Below are positions 42,008-51,027 of a DNA stretch of 64,000 bases, piece after piece. The stretch's first letter is position 1. Each line of letters starts with the position of its first letter. Origin of the DNA: Terrabacter sp040702505. GTDB lineage: Bacteria > Actinomycetota > Actinomycetes > Actinomycetales > Dermatophilaceae. The stretch is from assembly GCF_040702505.1 (NCBI RefSeq), contig NZ_JBFBLC010000002.1, forward strand, positions 496,001 to 560,000. Direction: 5' to 3'. The notes beneath the pieces are model-generated. The model was not told the DNA's origin. It was given only the letters and a program-made list of their open reading frames with translations, and did not search any database. A program made the position numbers and the translations under genes.

Positions 42008-43945
42008 GTGGCACGCAGCTCCACCAAGAAGTCCGCGAGACGGCACCTGCTCGCGCTGGTCGTCGTCATCCTCGGCCTCGCCGCCCTCGCCGGCGGCCTC
42101 ACCAAGTGGGGCGGCGGCTCGCTGACCCCGCGCCTCGGACTCGACCTCGAGGGCGGCACGGAGCTCGTGCTGCAGCCCCAGCTCGTCGGCAACCAGACGA
42201 TCAGCGAGGGCCAGGTCAACCGGGCCGTCGACATCATCCGCCAGCGCATCGACGCCAACGGCGTCAGCGAGGCCGAGATCGCGACCCAGGGTGGCCGCAA
42301 CATCGTCGTGTCGATCCCCGGGCAGCCCACCGCCGACCAGCTCGACGCCCTGAGGAAGCCCTCGCAGCTGCGCTTCCGCGCCGTGTTCGTCCAGGCCGTC
42401 GACCAGAACGCGGCGCAGGCCAACCCCGGTGGCACCCCGACCGGCACGCCGACTGGCACAGCGAGCCCGTCCGGCACCCCCTCGGCGCCCGCGACGCCCA
42501 AGCCCACCGCGTCCGCGACGCCGTCGGTCTCCAAGACGGCCCAGAACGGCGTCATCCCCGACGCGCTGCGCGCCGCCACCACGGCCCCGACCCCGGCGCC
42601 CAGCACCCCCGCGGCCAGCACCCCCGCGGCCAAGGCCACCACGAGTGCACCGGCGCCTGCCCAGACACCGGCGCAGACGCCTGCCGCGCCCACGGCCGCC
42701 CAGACCGAGGCCGCCGTCAAGGACCAGACGAGCAAGAGCCTCGTCGGCCTCGGCTGGGACAAGGCGAAGGCCGACGCGGCCGCCGAGAAGGTCGCCAAGG
42801 CATACACCGCCCTCGACTGCGCTACCCCCGGGGCGCTCGACAAGATCGTCGACGACCCCGCCCAGCCGCTGGCCACCTGCGGCCAGGACCGGGTGACCAA
42901 GTACGTGCTCGGCCCGAGCGAGATCGACGGCAGCGAGATCGCCGACGCCACCAGCGGCTACCAGCCCGGCCCCAACGGCCAGCCGACCTCCATCGTCGAG
43001 GTGGCGCTGTCGTTCAAGGACACCGGCAAGGCCAAGTTCGCGGCCGTGACCAAGCGCCTCTTCGCGCTGCAGGGTCAGCCCCCGCTCGACCAGTTCGCCG
43101 TCGTCCTCGACAAGGCCGTCATCACCGCCCCCCAGGCGCGCGCGGTCATCACCGACGGGCGTGCCTCCATCACCGGCTCGTTCACCATCGACTCGGCCAA
43201 GCAGCTCGCCGACCAGCTGAAGTTCGGCGCCCTGCCGATCTCGTTCGCCCTGCAGACACAGGACAACATCACCCCCCAGCTGGGTGAGGAGCAGCTGCGC
43301 ATCGGCCTGCTCGCCGGTCTGATCGGCCTGCTGCTCGTCGTCGTCTACTCGCTGCTGCAGTACCGCGCCCTGGGCCTGGTCACCGTCGCCTCGCTCGTCG
43401 TCGCGTCCGTGATCACCTACCTCTCGGTCACGGTGCTCGGCACGACCTCCGGCTTCCGCCTGACGATGGCCGGCGTCACGGGCCTCATCGTGGCCATCGG
43501 TGTCACCGCCGACAGCTTCATCGTCTACTTCGAGCGAATCCGCGACGAGGTGCGCGACGGGCGCCCGCTCGTGGCAGCCGTCGAGACGGGCTGGAAGCGT
43601 GCCCGGCGCACCATCATCGCCGCCGACGCCGTCAACTTCATCGCGGCGCTCGTGCTCTACGTCCTCGCCTCGAGCAACGTGCGTGGGTTCGCCTTCACGC
43701 TGGGTCTGACGACCATCATCGACCTCGTCATCGTCGTGCTGTTCACGCACCCGACGGTGCAGCTGCTGGCGCGCACGAAGTTCTTCGGTGGCGGCCACAA
43801 GTGGTCGGGCCTGGACCCCCAGCGCCTCGGCGCCAAGGAGTCGGTCCGCTACCGCGGCCGCGGCCAGTTCGGGGCACCCGGCGCGCAGCGCCCGCCCGCC
43901 ACCGTGGGCTCGGCCCGCCTCGCCGAGGGGAAGGCCCAGGCATGA
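42008..43945 (+). CDS. secD: Protein translocase subunit SecD
   Basis: A 645-residue membrane protein that uses proton motive force to help export. First membrane helix at about 12-32, LGLDLEGGTELVL motif, P1 periplasmic domain, then five helices at the C-terminus including GVTADSFIVYFERIRDEVR, typical of the SecD/SecF/RND fold. Between about residues 138 and 235 lies a Pro/Thr/Ala/Ser-rich low-complexity insert within the periplasmic part. Start GTG 42008; the end overlaps secF by four bases. Confidence 0.96.
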   Translation: MARSSTKKSARRHLLALVVVILGLAALAGGLTKWGGGSLTPRLGLDLEGGTELVLQPQLVGNQTISEGQVNRAVDIIRQRIDANGVSEAEIATQGGRNIVVSIPGQPTADQLDALRKPSQLRFRAVFVQAVDQNAAQANPGGTPTGTPTGTASPSGTPSAPATPKPTASATPSVSKTAQNGVIPDALRAATTAPTPAPSTPAASTPAAKATTSAPAPAQTPAQTPAAPTAAQTEAAVKDQTSKSLVGLGWDKAKADAAAEKVAKAYTALDCATPGALDKIVDDPAQPLATCGQDRVTKYVLGPSEIDGSEIADATSGYQPGPNGQPTSIVEVALSFKDTGKAKFAAVTKRLFALQGQPPLDQFAVVLDKAVITAPQARAVITDGRASITGSFTIDSAKQLADQLKFGALPISFALQTQDNITPQLGEEQLRIGLLAGLIGLLLVVVYSLLQYRALGLVTVASLVVASVITYLSVTVLGTTSGFRLTMAGVTGLIVAIGVTADSFIVYFERIRDEVRDGRPLVAAVETGWKRARRTIIAADAVNFIAALVLYVLASSNVRGFAFTLGLTTIIDLVIVVLFTHPTVQLLARTKFFGGGHKWSGLDPQRLGAKESVRYRGRGQFGAPGAQRPPATVGSARLAEGKAQA

Positions 43946-45102
43946 TCAACTTCGCCCAGGTCGGCAACGACCTCTACACCGGCAAGCGCTCGATCGACTT
44001 CATCAAGCGCCAGAAGACGTGGTACGCGATCTCCAGCGTGCTCATCGTGCTCGCCCTCGTCGGCATCTTCGTCAAGGGCCTCAACTTCGGCATCGAGTTC
44101 CGCGGTGGCTCGGAGTTCCGCGTCCAGGGCGTGACGAACACCCAGGGCTACGAGGACAAGGCGCAGTCGGCGATCTCCACGGCGGGAATCTCGGGCAACG
44201 TCACCTCGACGATCATCGGCCAGAACACCGTCCGGGTGCAGTCGGAGGCGGCCTCCGAGCGCACCGACGAGGCACGCACGTCCCTGGCGCAGAAGTTCGG
44301 TGTCAACGAGAGCGCGGTCAGCGCCTCGCTCATCGGGCCGTCCTGGGGAGCGTCGGTCAGCCAGCAGGCCATCCGCGGTCTGGTCGTGTTCCTCGTCCTC
44401 GTCACGCTCGTGATGGCGCTCTACTTCCGCACGTGGAAGATGGCGGTTTCCGGACTGGTCGCGCTGCTGCACGACCTCGTCATCACGGTCGGCATCTACG
44501 CCCTGTTCGGGTTCGAGATCACGCCGTCGTCGATGATCGGCTTCCTGACGATCCTCGGCTACTCGCTCTACGACACCGTCGTCGTCTTCGACAAGGTGCG
44601 CGAGAACACGACCGACGCGTTCCGGACGAGGCGCATGACGTACTCCGCCGCGGCCAACCTCGCGGTCAACCAGACCCTGGTGCGGTCGATCAACACGACC
44701 GTCGTCGCCCTGCTGCCGATCGCGGCCGTCCTCTTCGTCGGCTTCACGCTGCTCGGCCCGGGCACCCTGCTCGACCTGTCGCTCGCCCTGTTCATCGGCA
44801 TCGCCGTCGGCGCCTACTCCTCCATCTTCATCGCGACCCCGCTGCTGGTGGACCTGCGCCGCAACGAGACCGGTGTGCGCGAGCTGGACAAGTACGTCGC
44901 CCGGCACGGTGCCAAGACCCGGCCCGAGAGCCCCGAGGGTGCCCCCGAGCCGGTCGCCGTCGGCGCCGACACGACCGGGGCCGCGGCTGCGGGGAGCACC
45001 GCTGGCGACGCCCCCGCTGCCGGTTCCCCCCGTCCGGTCCACAAGTACGCGCAGGCCGGCCCGCGCAACCAGCCCCGACGCGCGCCGAAGTCGCGGCGCT
45101 GA
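43942..45102 (+). CDS. secF: Protein translocase subunit SecF
   Basis: A 386-residue partner of SecD. First helix at about 30-48, FGIEFRGGSEF motif, periplasmic loop, then five helices with ITPSSMIGFLTILGYSLYDTVVVFDKVREN (conserved SecF block, in part) and NTTVVALLPIAAVLFVG. The C-terminal 70 residues are Ala/Gly/Pro-rich and end in a basic tail (RRAPKSRR). ATGA overlap couples it to secD. Confidence 0.96.
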   Translation: MINFAQVGNDLYTGKRSIDFIKRQKTWYAISSVLIVLALVGIFVKGLNFGIEFRGGSEFRVQGVTNTQGYEDKAQSAISTAGISGNVTSTIIGQNTVRVQSEAASERTDEARTSLAQKFGVNESAVSASLIGPSWGASVSQQAIRGLVVFLVLVTLVMALYFRTWKMAVSGLVALLHDLVITVGIYALFGFEITPSSMIGFLTILGYSLYDTVVVFDKVRENTTDAFRTRRMTYSAAANLAVNQTLVRSINTTVVALLPIAAVLFVGFTLLGPGTLLDLSLALFIGIAVGAYSSIFIATPLLVDLRRNETGVRELDKYVARHGAKTRPESPEGAPEPVAVGADTTGAAAAGSTAGDAPAAGSPRPVHKYAQAGPRNQPRRAPKSRR

Positions 45103-45148
45103 CGTCGGGCTCGCCCGGCACAGCCCGCACACCCACCAAGGAGACGGC

Positions 45149-45673
45149 GTGAGCCAGATCAGCGACCTCGTCGCGAGCAAGCTGCGTGACATTCCCGACT
45201 TCCCCAAGCCCGGGGTGATGTTCAAGGACTTCACGCCGCTCATCTCCGACGGTCCGGCCCTGCGCGAGCTCGTCCGGGACATCGCCCAGCGTTACGCGGG
45301 CTCGGTCGACGTCATCGTGGGCATCGAGGCGCGTGGGTTCATCCTCGGCGCGGCCGTGGCCTACGAGCTCGAGCTCGGCATGGTGCCGGTCCGCAAGGCC
45401 GGAAAGCTGCCGGGGGAGACCCTGCGCGAGAGCTACGCCCTCGAGTACGGCACGGCCGAGATCGAGGTGCACACCGACGCCTTCGAGCCGGGCCAGCGGG
45501 TGCTCGTCATCGACGACGTGCTGGCCACCGGCGGCACCGCCGAGGCGACGGCGCTGCTCGTCGAGCGGGCCGGCGCCAAGGTCGCGGCGATCGAGGTCGT
45601 GCTCGAGCTCGCCTTCCTCGAGGGGCGCAAGCGGCTGGCCCACCGGCCGGTCAACGCGATCCTCACGGTGTGA
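45149..45673 (+). CDS. apt: Adenine phosphoribosyltransferase
   Basis: A 174-residue purine salvage enzyme making AMP from adenine and PRPP. IVGIEARGFILGAAVAYEL and the PRPP loop VLVIDDVLATGGTA (about 117-130) are diagnostic, with FKDFTPLI near the N-terminus. GTG 45149 has AAGGAGA upstream. The place between secF and rel is conserved in actinobacteria. Confidence 0.97.
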   Translation: MSQISDLVASKLRDIPDFPKPGVMFKDFTPLISDGPALRELVRDIAQRYAGSVDVIVGIEARGFILGAAVAYELELGMVPVRKAGKLPGETLRESYALEYGTAEIEVHTDAFEPGQRVLVIDDVLATGGTAEATALLVERAGAKVAAIEVVLELAFLEGRKRLAHRPVNAILTV

Positions 45674-45701
45674 CCTTCGCGGGACCGCCTAGACTCTGTT
45701 C

Positions 45702-47987
45702 ATGAGCGAGGACGTCCGGAGCGAGCTGTCCACCCCGTCGCGGGTCCGGGCGCGCTTCGCGCGTTTCGGGGCCACCCGTCCGGCCGGCAACCCCGTGCTC
45801 GAGCCGCTCATGACGGCGGTCCGCCAGAACCACCCGAAGGCCGACCTGTCGGTCATCGAGCGGGCGTATGCCGTCGCCGAGCGCGCGCACCAGGGCCAGA
45901 TGCGCAAGAGCGGCGACGCGTACATCACCCACCCGCTCGCGGTCGCCACGATCCTCGCCGAGCTCGGCATGACGCCGCCCACCCTGGCGGCGGCGCTGCT
46001 GCACGACACGGTCGAGGACACGGCATACGGCCTCGACGAGCTGCGTCGCGACTTCGGCGACGAGATCGCGATGCTCGTCGACGGCGTCACCAAGCTCGAC
46101 AAGGTGACCTACGGCGAGGCCGCCCAGGCCGAGACCGTGCGCAAGATGGTCATCGCGATGGCCCGCGACATCCGCGTCCTCGTCATCAAGCTCGCGGACC
46201 GCCTGCACAACGCGCGCACGTGGCGCTACGTCAGCGCCGAGTCGGCCAAGCGCAAGGCCAACGAGACGCTCGAGATCTACGCCCCGCTCGCGCACCGCCT
46301 CGGCATGAACACCATCAAGTGGGAGCTCGAGGACCTCTCGTTCGCGACGCTCTACCCGAAGGTCTACGACGAGATCGTGCGCCTCGTCGCCGAGCGCGCC
46401 CCGGCCCGTGAGGAGTACCTCGCCGGCGTGCGCGCCCAGGTCACCGAGGACCTCGCCGCCGCCAAGATCAAGGCGGTCGTGACGGGCCGGCCCAAGCACT
46501 ACTACTCCGTGTACCAGAAGATGATCGTGCGCGGCCGCGACTTCGAGGAGATCTACGACCTCGTCGCCGTCCGGGTGCTCGTCGACACGGTGCGCGACTG
46601 CTACGCGGCGCTCGGTGCGCTGCACTCGCGGTGGAACCCGGTCCCCGGCCGGTTCAAGGACTACATCGCGATGCCGAAGTTCAACATGTACCAGTCGCTG
46701 CACACGACGGTCATCGGCCCGCAGGGCAAGCCGGTCGAGATCCAGATCCGTACCCACACGATGCACCGGCGGGCCGAGTACGGCGTCGCCGCCCACTGGA
46801 AGTACAAGGACCAGAACAACGGCGGCGGCACCGCCCGACCCGGCGAGGTCACCCCGCAGAACGACATGGCCTGGCTGCGCCAGCTGCTCGACTGGCAGCG
46901 CGAGACCGAGGACCCCGGCGAGTTCCTCGACTCGCTGCGCTTCGAGATGGGTAGCAGCGAGGTCTACGTCTTCACCCCCAAGGGCTCCGTCGTGGCGCTC
47001 CCCGCCGGGGGCACCCCCGTCGACTTCGCGTATGCCGTGCACACCGAGGTCGGACACCACTGCATCGGCGCGCGCGTCAACGGCCGCCTCGTGCCGCTCG
47101 AGTCCACCCTCGAGAACGGCGACGTCGTCGAGGTGCTCACCTCCAAGGCCGACGGTGCCGGTCCCTCACGCGACTGGCTGCAGTTCGTCAAGAGCCCGCG
47201 CGCCCGCAACAAGATCAAGCAGTGGTTCAGCAAGGAGCGGCGCGAGGAGGCCATCGAGGCCGGCAAGGACTCGATCGCCAAGGCGCTGCGCAAGCAGAAC
47301 CTCCCGCTGCAGCGGCTGATGAGCCACGACTCGATGACGGCCGTCGCCACCGACCTGCGCTACCAGGACATCGAGGCGCTGTATGCCGCCGTGGGCGAGG
47401 GGCACGTCTCCGCGCAGCACGTGGTCAGCAAGGTCGTCGCCTCGATGGGCGGCGTCGATGGCGCCACCGAGGATCTCGCCGAGGCGACCGTCCCGACCCG
47501 GGCCGCGTCACGTCGGCGGGCAGGTGACCCGGGCGTCGTCGTCGTCGGCACGGCCGATGTGTGGGTCAAGCTCGCGAAGTGCTGTACGCCCGTGCCCGGT
47601 GACCCGATCATCGGCTTCGTGACCCGCGGCAACGGCGTCTCGGTGCACCGCGTCGACTGCACCAACGCCGACCAGCTGACCGCCAACCCCGAGCGGCTCA
47701 TCGACGTCGAGTGGGCGCCGAGCTCGGCCAGCGTCTTCCTCGTCCAGCTCCAGGTCGAGGCGCTCGACCGCAACCGGCTGCTGAGCGACGTGACTCGGGT
47801 CCTGTCCGACCAGCACGTCAACATCCTGTCGGCGTCGGTGCAGACCTCGCGAGACCGGGTGGCGATCTCTCGGTTCACGTTCGAGATGGGCGACCCGGCG
47901 CACCTCGACCACGTCATCAAGGCGGTGCGCCGGATCGACGGCGTCTTCGACGTCTACCGTGTCAACGGCGGCAAGTCGACCATGTGA
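45702..47987 (+). CDS. rel: Bifunctional (p)ppGpp synthetase/hydrolase
   Basis: A 761-residue long RSH protein controlling the stringent response. Order: HD hydrolase domain with LLHDTVEDT near residue 100 and ADRLHNART; synthetase domain with GRPKHYYSVYQKM near 262 and DYIAMPKFNMYQSLHTT; TGS domain (VYVFTPKGSVVALP, about 420-480); zinc-finger/helical region with AKCCTPVPGD; and a C-terminal ACT domain (about 690-761). Both catalytic domains look intact. ATG 45702 is six bases after TAGACT (45690-45695), suggesting a leaderless transcript of its own in addition to read-through from apt. Confidence 0.97.
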   Translation: MSEDVRSELSTPSRVRARFARFGATRPAGNPVLEPLMTAVRQNHPKADLSVIERAYAVAERAHQGQMRKSGDAYITHPLAVATILAELGMTPPTLAAALLHDTVEDTAYGLDELRRDFGDEIAMLVDGVTKLDKVTYGEAAQAETVRKMVIAMARDIRVLVIKLADRLHNARTWRYVSAESAKRKANETLEIYAPLAHRLGMNTIKWELEDLSFATLYPKVYDEIVRLVAERAPAREEYLAGVRAQVTEDLAAAKIKAVVTGRPKHYYSVYQKMIVRGRDFEEIYDLVAVRVLVDTVRDCYAALGALHSRWNPVPGRFKDYIAMPKFNMYQSLHTTVIGPQGKPVEIQIRTHTMHRRAEYGVAAHWKYKDQNNGGGTARPGEVTPQNDMAWLRQLLDWQRETEDPGEFLDSLRFEMGSSEVYVFTPKGSVVALPAGGTPVDFAYAVHTEVGHHCIGARVNGRLVPLESTLENGDVVEVLTSKADGAGPSRDWLQFVKSPRARNKIKQWFSKERREEAIEAGKDSIAKALRKQNLPLQRLMSHDSMTAVATDLRYQDIEALYAAVGEGHVSAQHVVSKVVASMGGVDGATEDLAEATVPTRAASRRRAGDPGVVVVGTADVWVKLAKCCTPVPGDPIIGFVTRGNGVSVHRVDCTNADQLTANPERLIDVEWAPSSASVFLVQLQVEALDRNRLLSDVTRVLSDQHVNILSASVQTSRDRVAISRFTFEMGDPAHLDHVIKAVRRIDGVFDVYRVNGGKSTM

Positions 47988-48025
47988 GTGCGGCGCCGGC
48001 GGCATGGGCCCGGCGCTGCGACCGC

Positions 48026-48166
48026 AAAGTGCCCACTCGACTGAACACGTCGAGTGGGCACTTTCCTGCAGTTGTCCACAGCTCGGAGGGCTCGCGCCAC
48101 GTCGCAAAGTGCCCACTCGATGTCGCGAAGTGCCCACTCGACTGGAGAAAGTCGAGTGGGCACTTT
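48026..48166. repeat. Cluster of AAGTGCCCACTCGAC palindromic repeats
   Basis: Between the convergent rel and DUF349 genes. Copy A is a perfect hairpin: AAAGTGCCCACTCGAC (48026-48041), seven-base loop, exact complement 48049-48064. Copy B (48106-48120) and copy C (48128-48142) are direct repeats 21 or 22 bases apart, and copy C pairs with an inverted copy at 48151-48165. In total three forward and two reverse copies of one 14-16-base unit. It can serve as a bidirectional terminator; the multiplicity suggests a REP-like repeat family. Confidence 0.9.
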
Positions 48167-48185
48167 GCGTCGGCTGGGGCCTCGC

Positions 48186-49919
48186 TCAGCCGCCGAACTC
48201 GGCGACGCCGGCGCGGGCCTGGTCGAGCCACACCTGGCGCGCCTCGAGCGCCTCACGGGCCTTCCTGACCTTGCCCGCGTTGCCCGACGCCTCGGCCTTG
48301 GCGAGGTCGTCCTGCAGGTCGGCGACCGCCCGCTCGAGCTGGTCGACCATGGCCCGGGCGCGGGCAGCGACCTCGGGGTTGCTCGACCTCCACTTGCGGT
48401 CCTCGGCGTCGCGCACGGTCTGCTCGACCCGGCGCATCGCCTTCTCGACCCGCTCCATGTCGGCGCGCGGCACCTTCCCGGCGGCGTCCCACTTGTCCTG
48501 GATGACGCGGAGCTGGGCCTTGGCCTTCTCGAGGTCGGTCACGGGCAGGATCGCCTCGGCCTCGACGAGCAGCGCCTCCTTGACCTCGAGGTTGCCGCGG
48601 TACTGCTCCTCCTCGGCTGCCACGACCTCGTCCTTCGCGGCGAAGAAGCGGTCCTGGGCCGCCTTGAACCGGGCCCACAGCTTGTCGTCGTCGGACCTGC
48701 TGGCCCGCCCGGCGCGCCGCCAGTCGTCCATGAGGCGCTTGAAGGCGCCGGCGGTAGCAGCCCAGTCGGTGCTCGTCGAAAGCTTCTCGGCCTCGGCGAC
48801 CAGGCGCTCCTTCGCGGCCTTGGCCTCGGAGTGCTGCGCGTCCAGACCGGCGAAGTGGCTGCGACGGGCCTTGTCGAAGCTGTTGCGGGCAGCGCTGAAC
48901 CGCTGCCACAGCGCGGACTCCGTCTCCCGGTCGAGGCGGGTGGCCGAGCGCTGGTGCGCCTTCCACTCGTCGAGCAGCTCACGCATACGCGCCCCGCTGG
49001 TCTTCCACTGGATGCGCTGTTCGGGCTGTGCGGCGATGGCCTCCGCCTCGGCGACGATCTTCTCGCGCTCGGCGGTGGCGGCGGCGCGGGCCTCGGCGCG
49101 GTGCTGCTGCTCGACGTTGCGCTTGGCGGCAAGGCCCGACTGGATCTCGTCGAGCTTGGTGGCCAGGGCGTCGAGGTCGCCGACGACGGTCGCCTCCTTG
49201 ACCTGGGCCGCCAGCGTCTTCAGCGCCTCGGCGACGTCCTTGGAGGGCACCTCCGGCTGCGCCAGCCGCTGCTCGAGGAGCACGGCAGAGGCATACAGCT
49301 CGTCGTACTTGCGAGCGAAGTAGATCAGGGCCTGCTCGTCGCTCGCGCCGGGGTAGGAGCCGACCTCGCGCTCCTCGCCGTCACGGGTGCGGACGAAGAC
49401 GGTGCCGTTCTCGTCGACCCGCCCGAAGGCCGCCGAGGCCGAGTGGTCGGTGGTGATCAGCGCAGGGGCAGCCGGCGTCACCGCCGGGTGGGGGACCGCC
49501 TTGGCCAAAGCCGCCGGTGTGGGGATCGCCGAGGGCTTGGGGATGCTCGCGGGCGTCGGGGCGCTGGGCGCAGGCTTGCTCGCGGCCGGCTCGGGGGTGG
49601 CCGGCTCCGGCGTGCCGGGAGCGGCGGGCTCTGCCGGTGCCGGTGCCGGTGCCTCGGCCGTGTCACCGACCTCGGTGCTGCTGACGGACGCGACGGTGTC
49701 CGCGAGCTCGGCCGCTGCGGCCACAGGCTCCGTGGTCTGCACCGTCTCAGCGTTCTCAGCCGCCGGGGTGACGGCGCCCTGTTCGGCCTCGGACTGTTCG
49801 GTCTCAGCCGGAGCGACCTCGGGCTGGTCGCCCTGGTGCGCCTCGGTCGCCGGCTGGGTCTCGACCTGCGCGTCCGAGGCCGTGGTCTCGTCAGGCTGGG
49901 GGTTCTGGATGTCGCTCAT
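48186..49919 (-). CDS. DUF349 domain protein
   Basis: A 577-residue, mostly coiled-coil protein. Residues 1-150 are Ala/Pro/Glu/Thr-rich and probably disordered; GRVDENGTVFVRTRDGEEREVGSYP (in part) starts the folded region, and from about 200 onward several DUF349 repeats occur, each with Trp and Arg in the pattern RWKAAQ/LWARFKAAQDRFFAAKD. DUF349 proteins are widespread in actinobacteria with no settled function. Its ATG overlaps the stop of the upstream cyclophilin gene by four bases, so the two are co-translated. Confidence 0.9.
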   Translation of the reverse strand: MSDIQNPQPDETTASDAQVETQPATEAHQGDQPEVAPAETEQSEAEQGAVTPAAENAETVQTTEPVAAAAELADTVASVSSTEVGDTAEAPAPAPAEPAAPGTPEPATPEPAASKPAPSAPTPASIPKPSAIPTPAALAKAVPHPAVTPAAPALITTDHSASAAFGRVDENGTVFVRTRDGEEREVGSYPGASDEQALIYFARKYDELYASAVLLEQRLAQPEVPSKDVAEALKTLAAQVKEATVVGDLDALATKLDEIQSGLAAKRNVEQQHRAEARAAATAEREKIVAEAEAIAAQPEQRIQWKTSGARMRELLDEWKAHQRSATRLDRETESALWQRFSAARNSFDKARRSHFAGLDAQHSEAKAAKERLVAEAEKLSTSTDWAATAGAFKRLMDDWRRAGRASRSDDDKLWARFKAAQDRFFAAKDEVVAAEEEQYRGNLEVKEALLVEAEAILPVTDLEKAKAQLRVIQDKWDAAGKVPRADMERVEKAMRRVEQTVRDAEDRKWRSSNPEVAARARAMVDQLERAVADLQDDLAKAEASGNAGKVRKAREALEARQVWLDQARAGVAEFGG

Positions 49920-50776
49920 GCCTTCTTCTCCGTCACGCTGACGCTGAGGATGCTGATCGGGGAGACGGGGGTGCCGTCCTGCGGGCTGGGAGGCAGGGCC
50001 TTGTTGGCGGCGATCTTCTCGACGATGTCGAGGCCCTTGGTGACCTTCCCGAAGATCGTGTAGCCACCACCGTCGGTCGGCAACTGCGTTTCCTTGTAGG
50101 TGATGAAGAACTGGCCGCCGTTGCTGTTGGGGTCCTGGGTGCGCGCCATGGCGAGGACCCCCTTGGCGTACTTGCCGTCCTTGGGGGCGTTCTCGATGCC
50201 GAACCCGTAGCCGGGGTCACCCTGTCCGGTGCCGGTCGGGTCACCGCACTGCAGCACGAAGATGCCCTCGGTCGTGACGCGGTGGCAGGGGCTCGGGGCC
50301 CAGTAGCCGGTCTTGGCCAGGTTGATGAACGAGGCTACGGTCTGGGGCGCGTGCACCCCGTCGAGCTCGAGCGTGATGTCACCACACGTCGTCTTCACGG
50401 TGGCGACGAACGTCTTGCCCGCCGCGGTCGCCTTCGCCGGCACCTGCTTCTGCTTCTTCGGCGTCGCCTGCAGCGGCGGGGGAGCGGTGCACCCGGCGGC
50501 GAGCTTCTGCCCCGCCTGCAGGCCGCCCTTGGCGGCGGCGCTGGTGCTGGTCTCGCCCGTCGCCGGGGTGGTGGCCCCGCCTGCTGCGGGGGTGGGCCCG
50601 TCGGAGCTGCCGACGAGCTTGGGGACGGCGATGACCGCTGCGATGACGAGGATGACCGCGAGGATCACACCGAAGACCTGCTTGTCGCGGGTCGCGTCAC
50701 CCACCGGGGGCTTGGCGGTCTTCAGCTGTTCCTCGTGGCGGCGGCGCGCACGTGCGCGTTCCTGCTCTTTGGTCAC
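49916..50776 (-). CDS. Membrane-anchored cyclophilin-type peptidyl-prolyl isomerase
   Basis: A 286-residue protein: a Lys/Arg-rich N-terminus, a membrane anchor at about 33-54 (VFGVILAVILVIAAVIAV), an Ala/Thr-rich linker and a cyclophilin domain from about 118. PCHRVTTEGIFVLQCGDPTG carries the catalytic Arg, and GGQFFITY and YTIFGKVTKG follow. GTG 50776 has AGGAGAGG upstream; a minus-strand TAAAAT (50825-50830) may be its -10. A cyclophilin next to rel is the order of M. tuberculosis (Rv2582). It probably acts on the outer side of the membrane. Confidence 0.93.
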   Translation of the reverse strand: MTKEQERARARRRHEEQLKTAKPPVGDATRDKQVFGVILAVILVIAAVIAVPKLVGSSDGPTPAAGGATTPATGETSTSAAAKGGLQAGQKLAAGCTAPPPLQATPKKQKQVPAKATAAGKTFVATVKTTCGDITLELDGVHAPQTVASFINLAKTGYWAPSPCHRVTTEGIFVLQCGDPTGTGQGDPGYGFGIENAPKDGKYAKGVLAMARTQDPNSNGGQFFITYKETQLPTDGGGYTIFGKVTKGLDIVEKIAANKALPPSPQDGTPVSPISILSVSVTEKKA

Positions 50777-50920
50777 GAACCTCTCCTCGTACGGGCCTCG
50801 TGGGTCGTCCCCGGGCGTCCGGTCATTTTATGGAACGACCGGGGTGAGCGTGCGGCGGGAGGGTCACGAGTCCGTGACATCTGCCGGTCGGAGAGGGAAC
50901 GTGCCGCGTCACGGCCCTGA

Positions 50921-50967
50921 CGGCATACCCGTGGTCGTCTCCGGGAGCGCTCCGAGGACGTATGCCG
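50921..50967. repeat. Inverted GGCATAC/GTATGCC pair between divergent genes
   Basis: CGGCATAC (50921-50928) and GTATGCCG (50960-50967) are an eight-base inverted pair with a 31-base spacer, in the gap between the divergent cyclophilin and MBL hydrolase genes. This is the fourth intergenic pair of this heptamer in the window and, being between divergent genes, is not a terminator. Confidence 0.6.
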
Positions 50968-51027
50968 GGTGGCCGGGCCACGGGTGACGCGCGGTTCGCA
51001 CGCGGGTGCCGTCGCTAGGCTCCCGGA

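Noticed and set aside
48026..48166. CRISPR array.
   Set aside because: Repeats are in both orientations, the spacing is irregular, there are only three forward units and no cas gene is present.
47954..48268. Small frames with KVPTRL / SSGHFA / KCPLDV repeats.
   Set aside because: They are translations of the AAGTGCCCACTCGAC palindromes and not genes.
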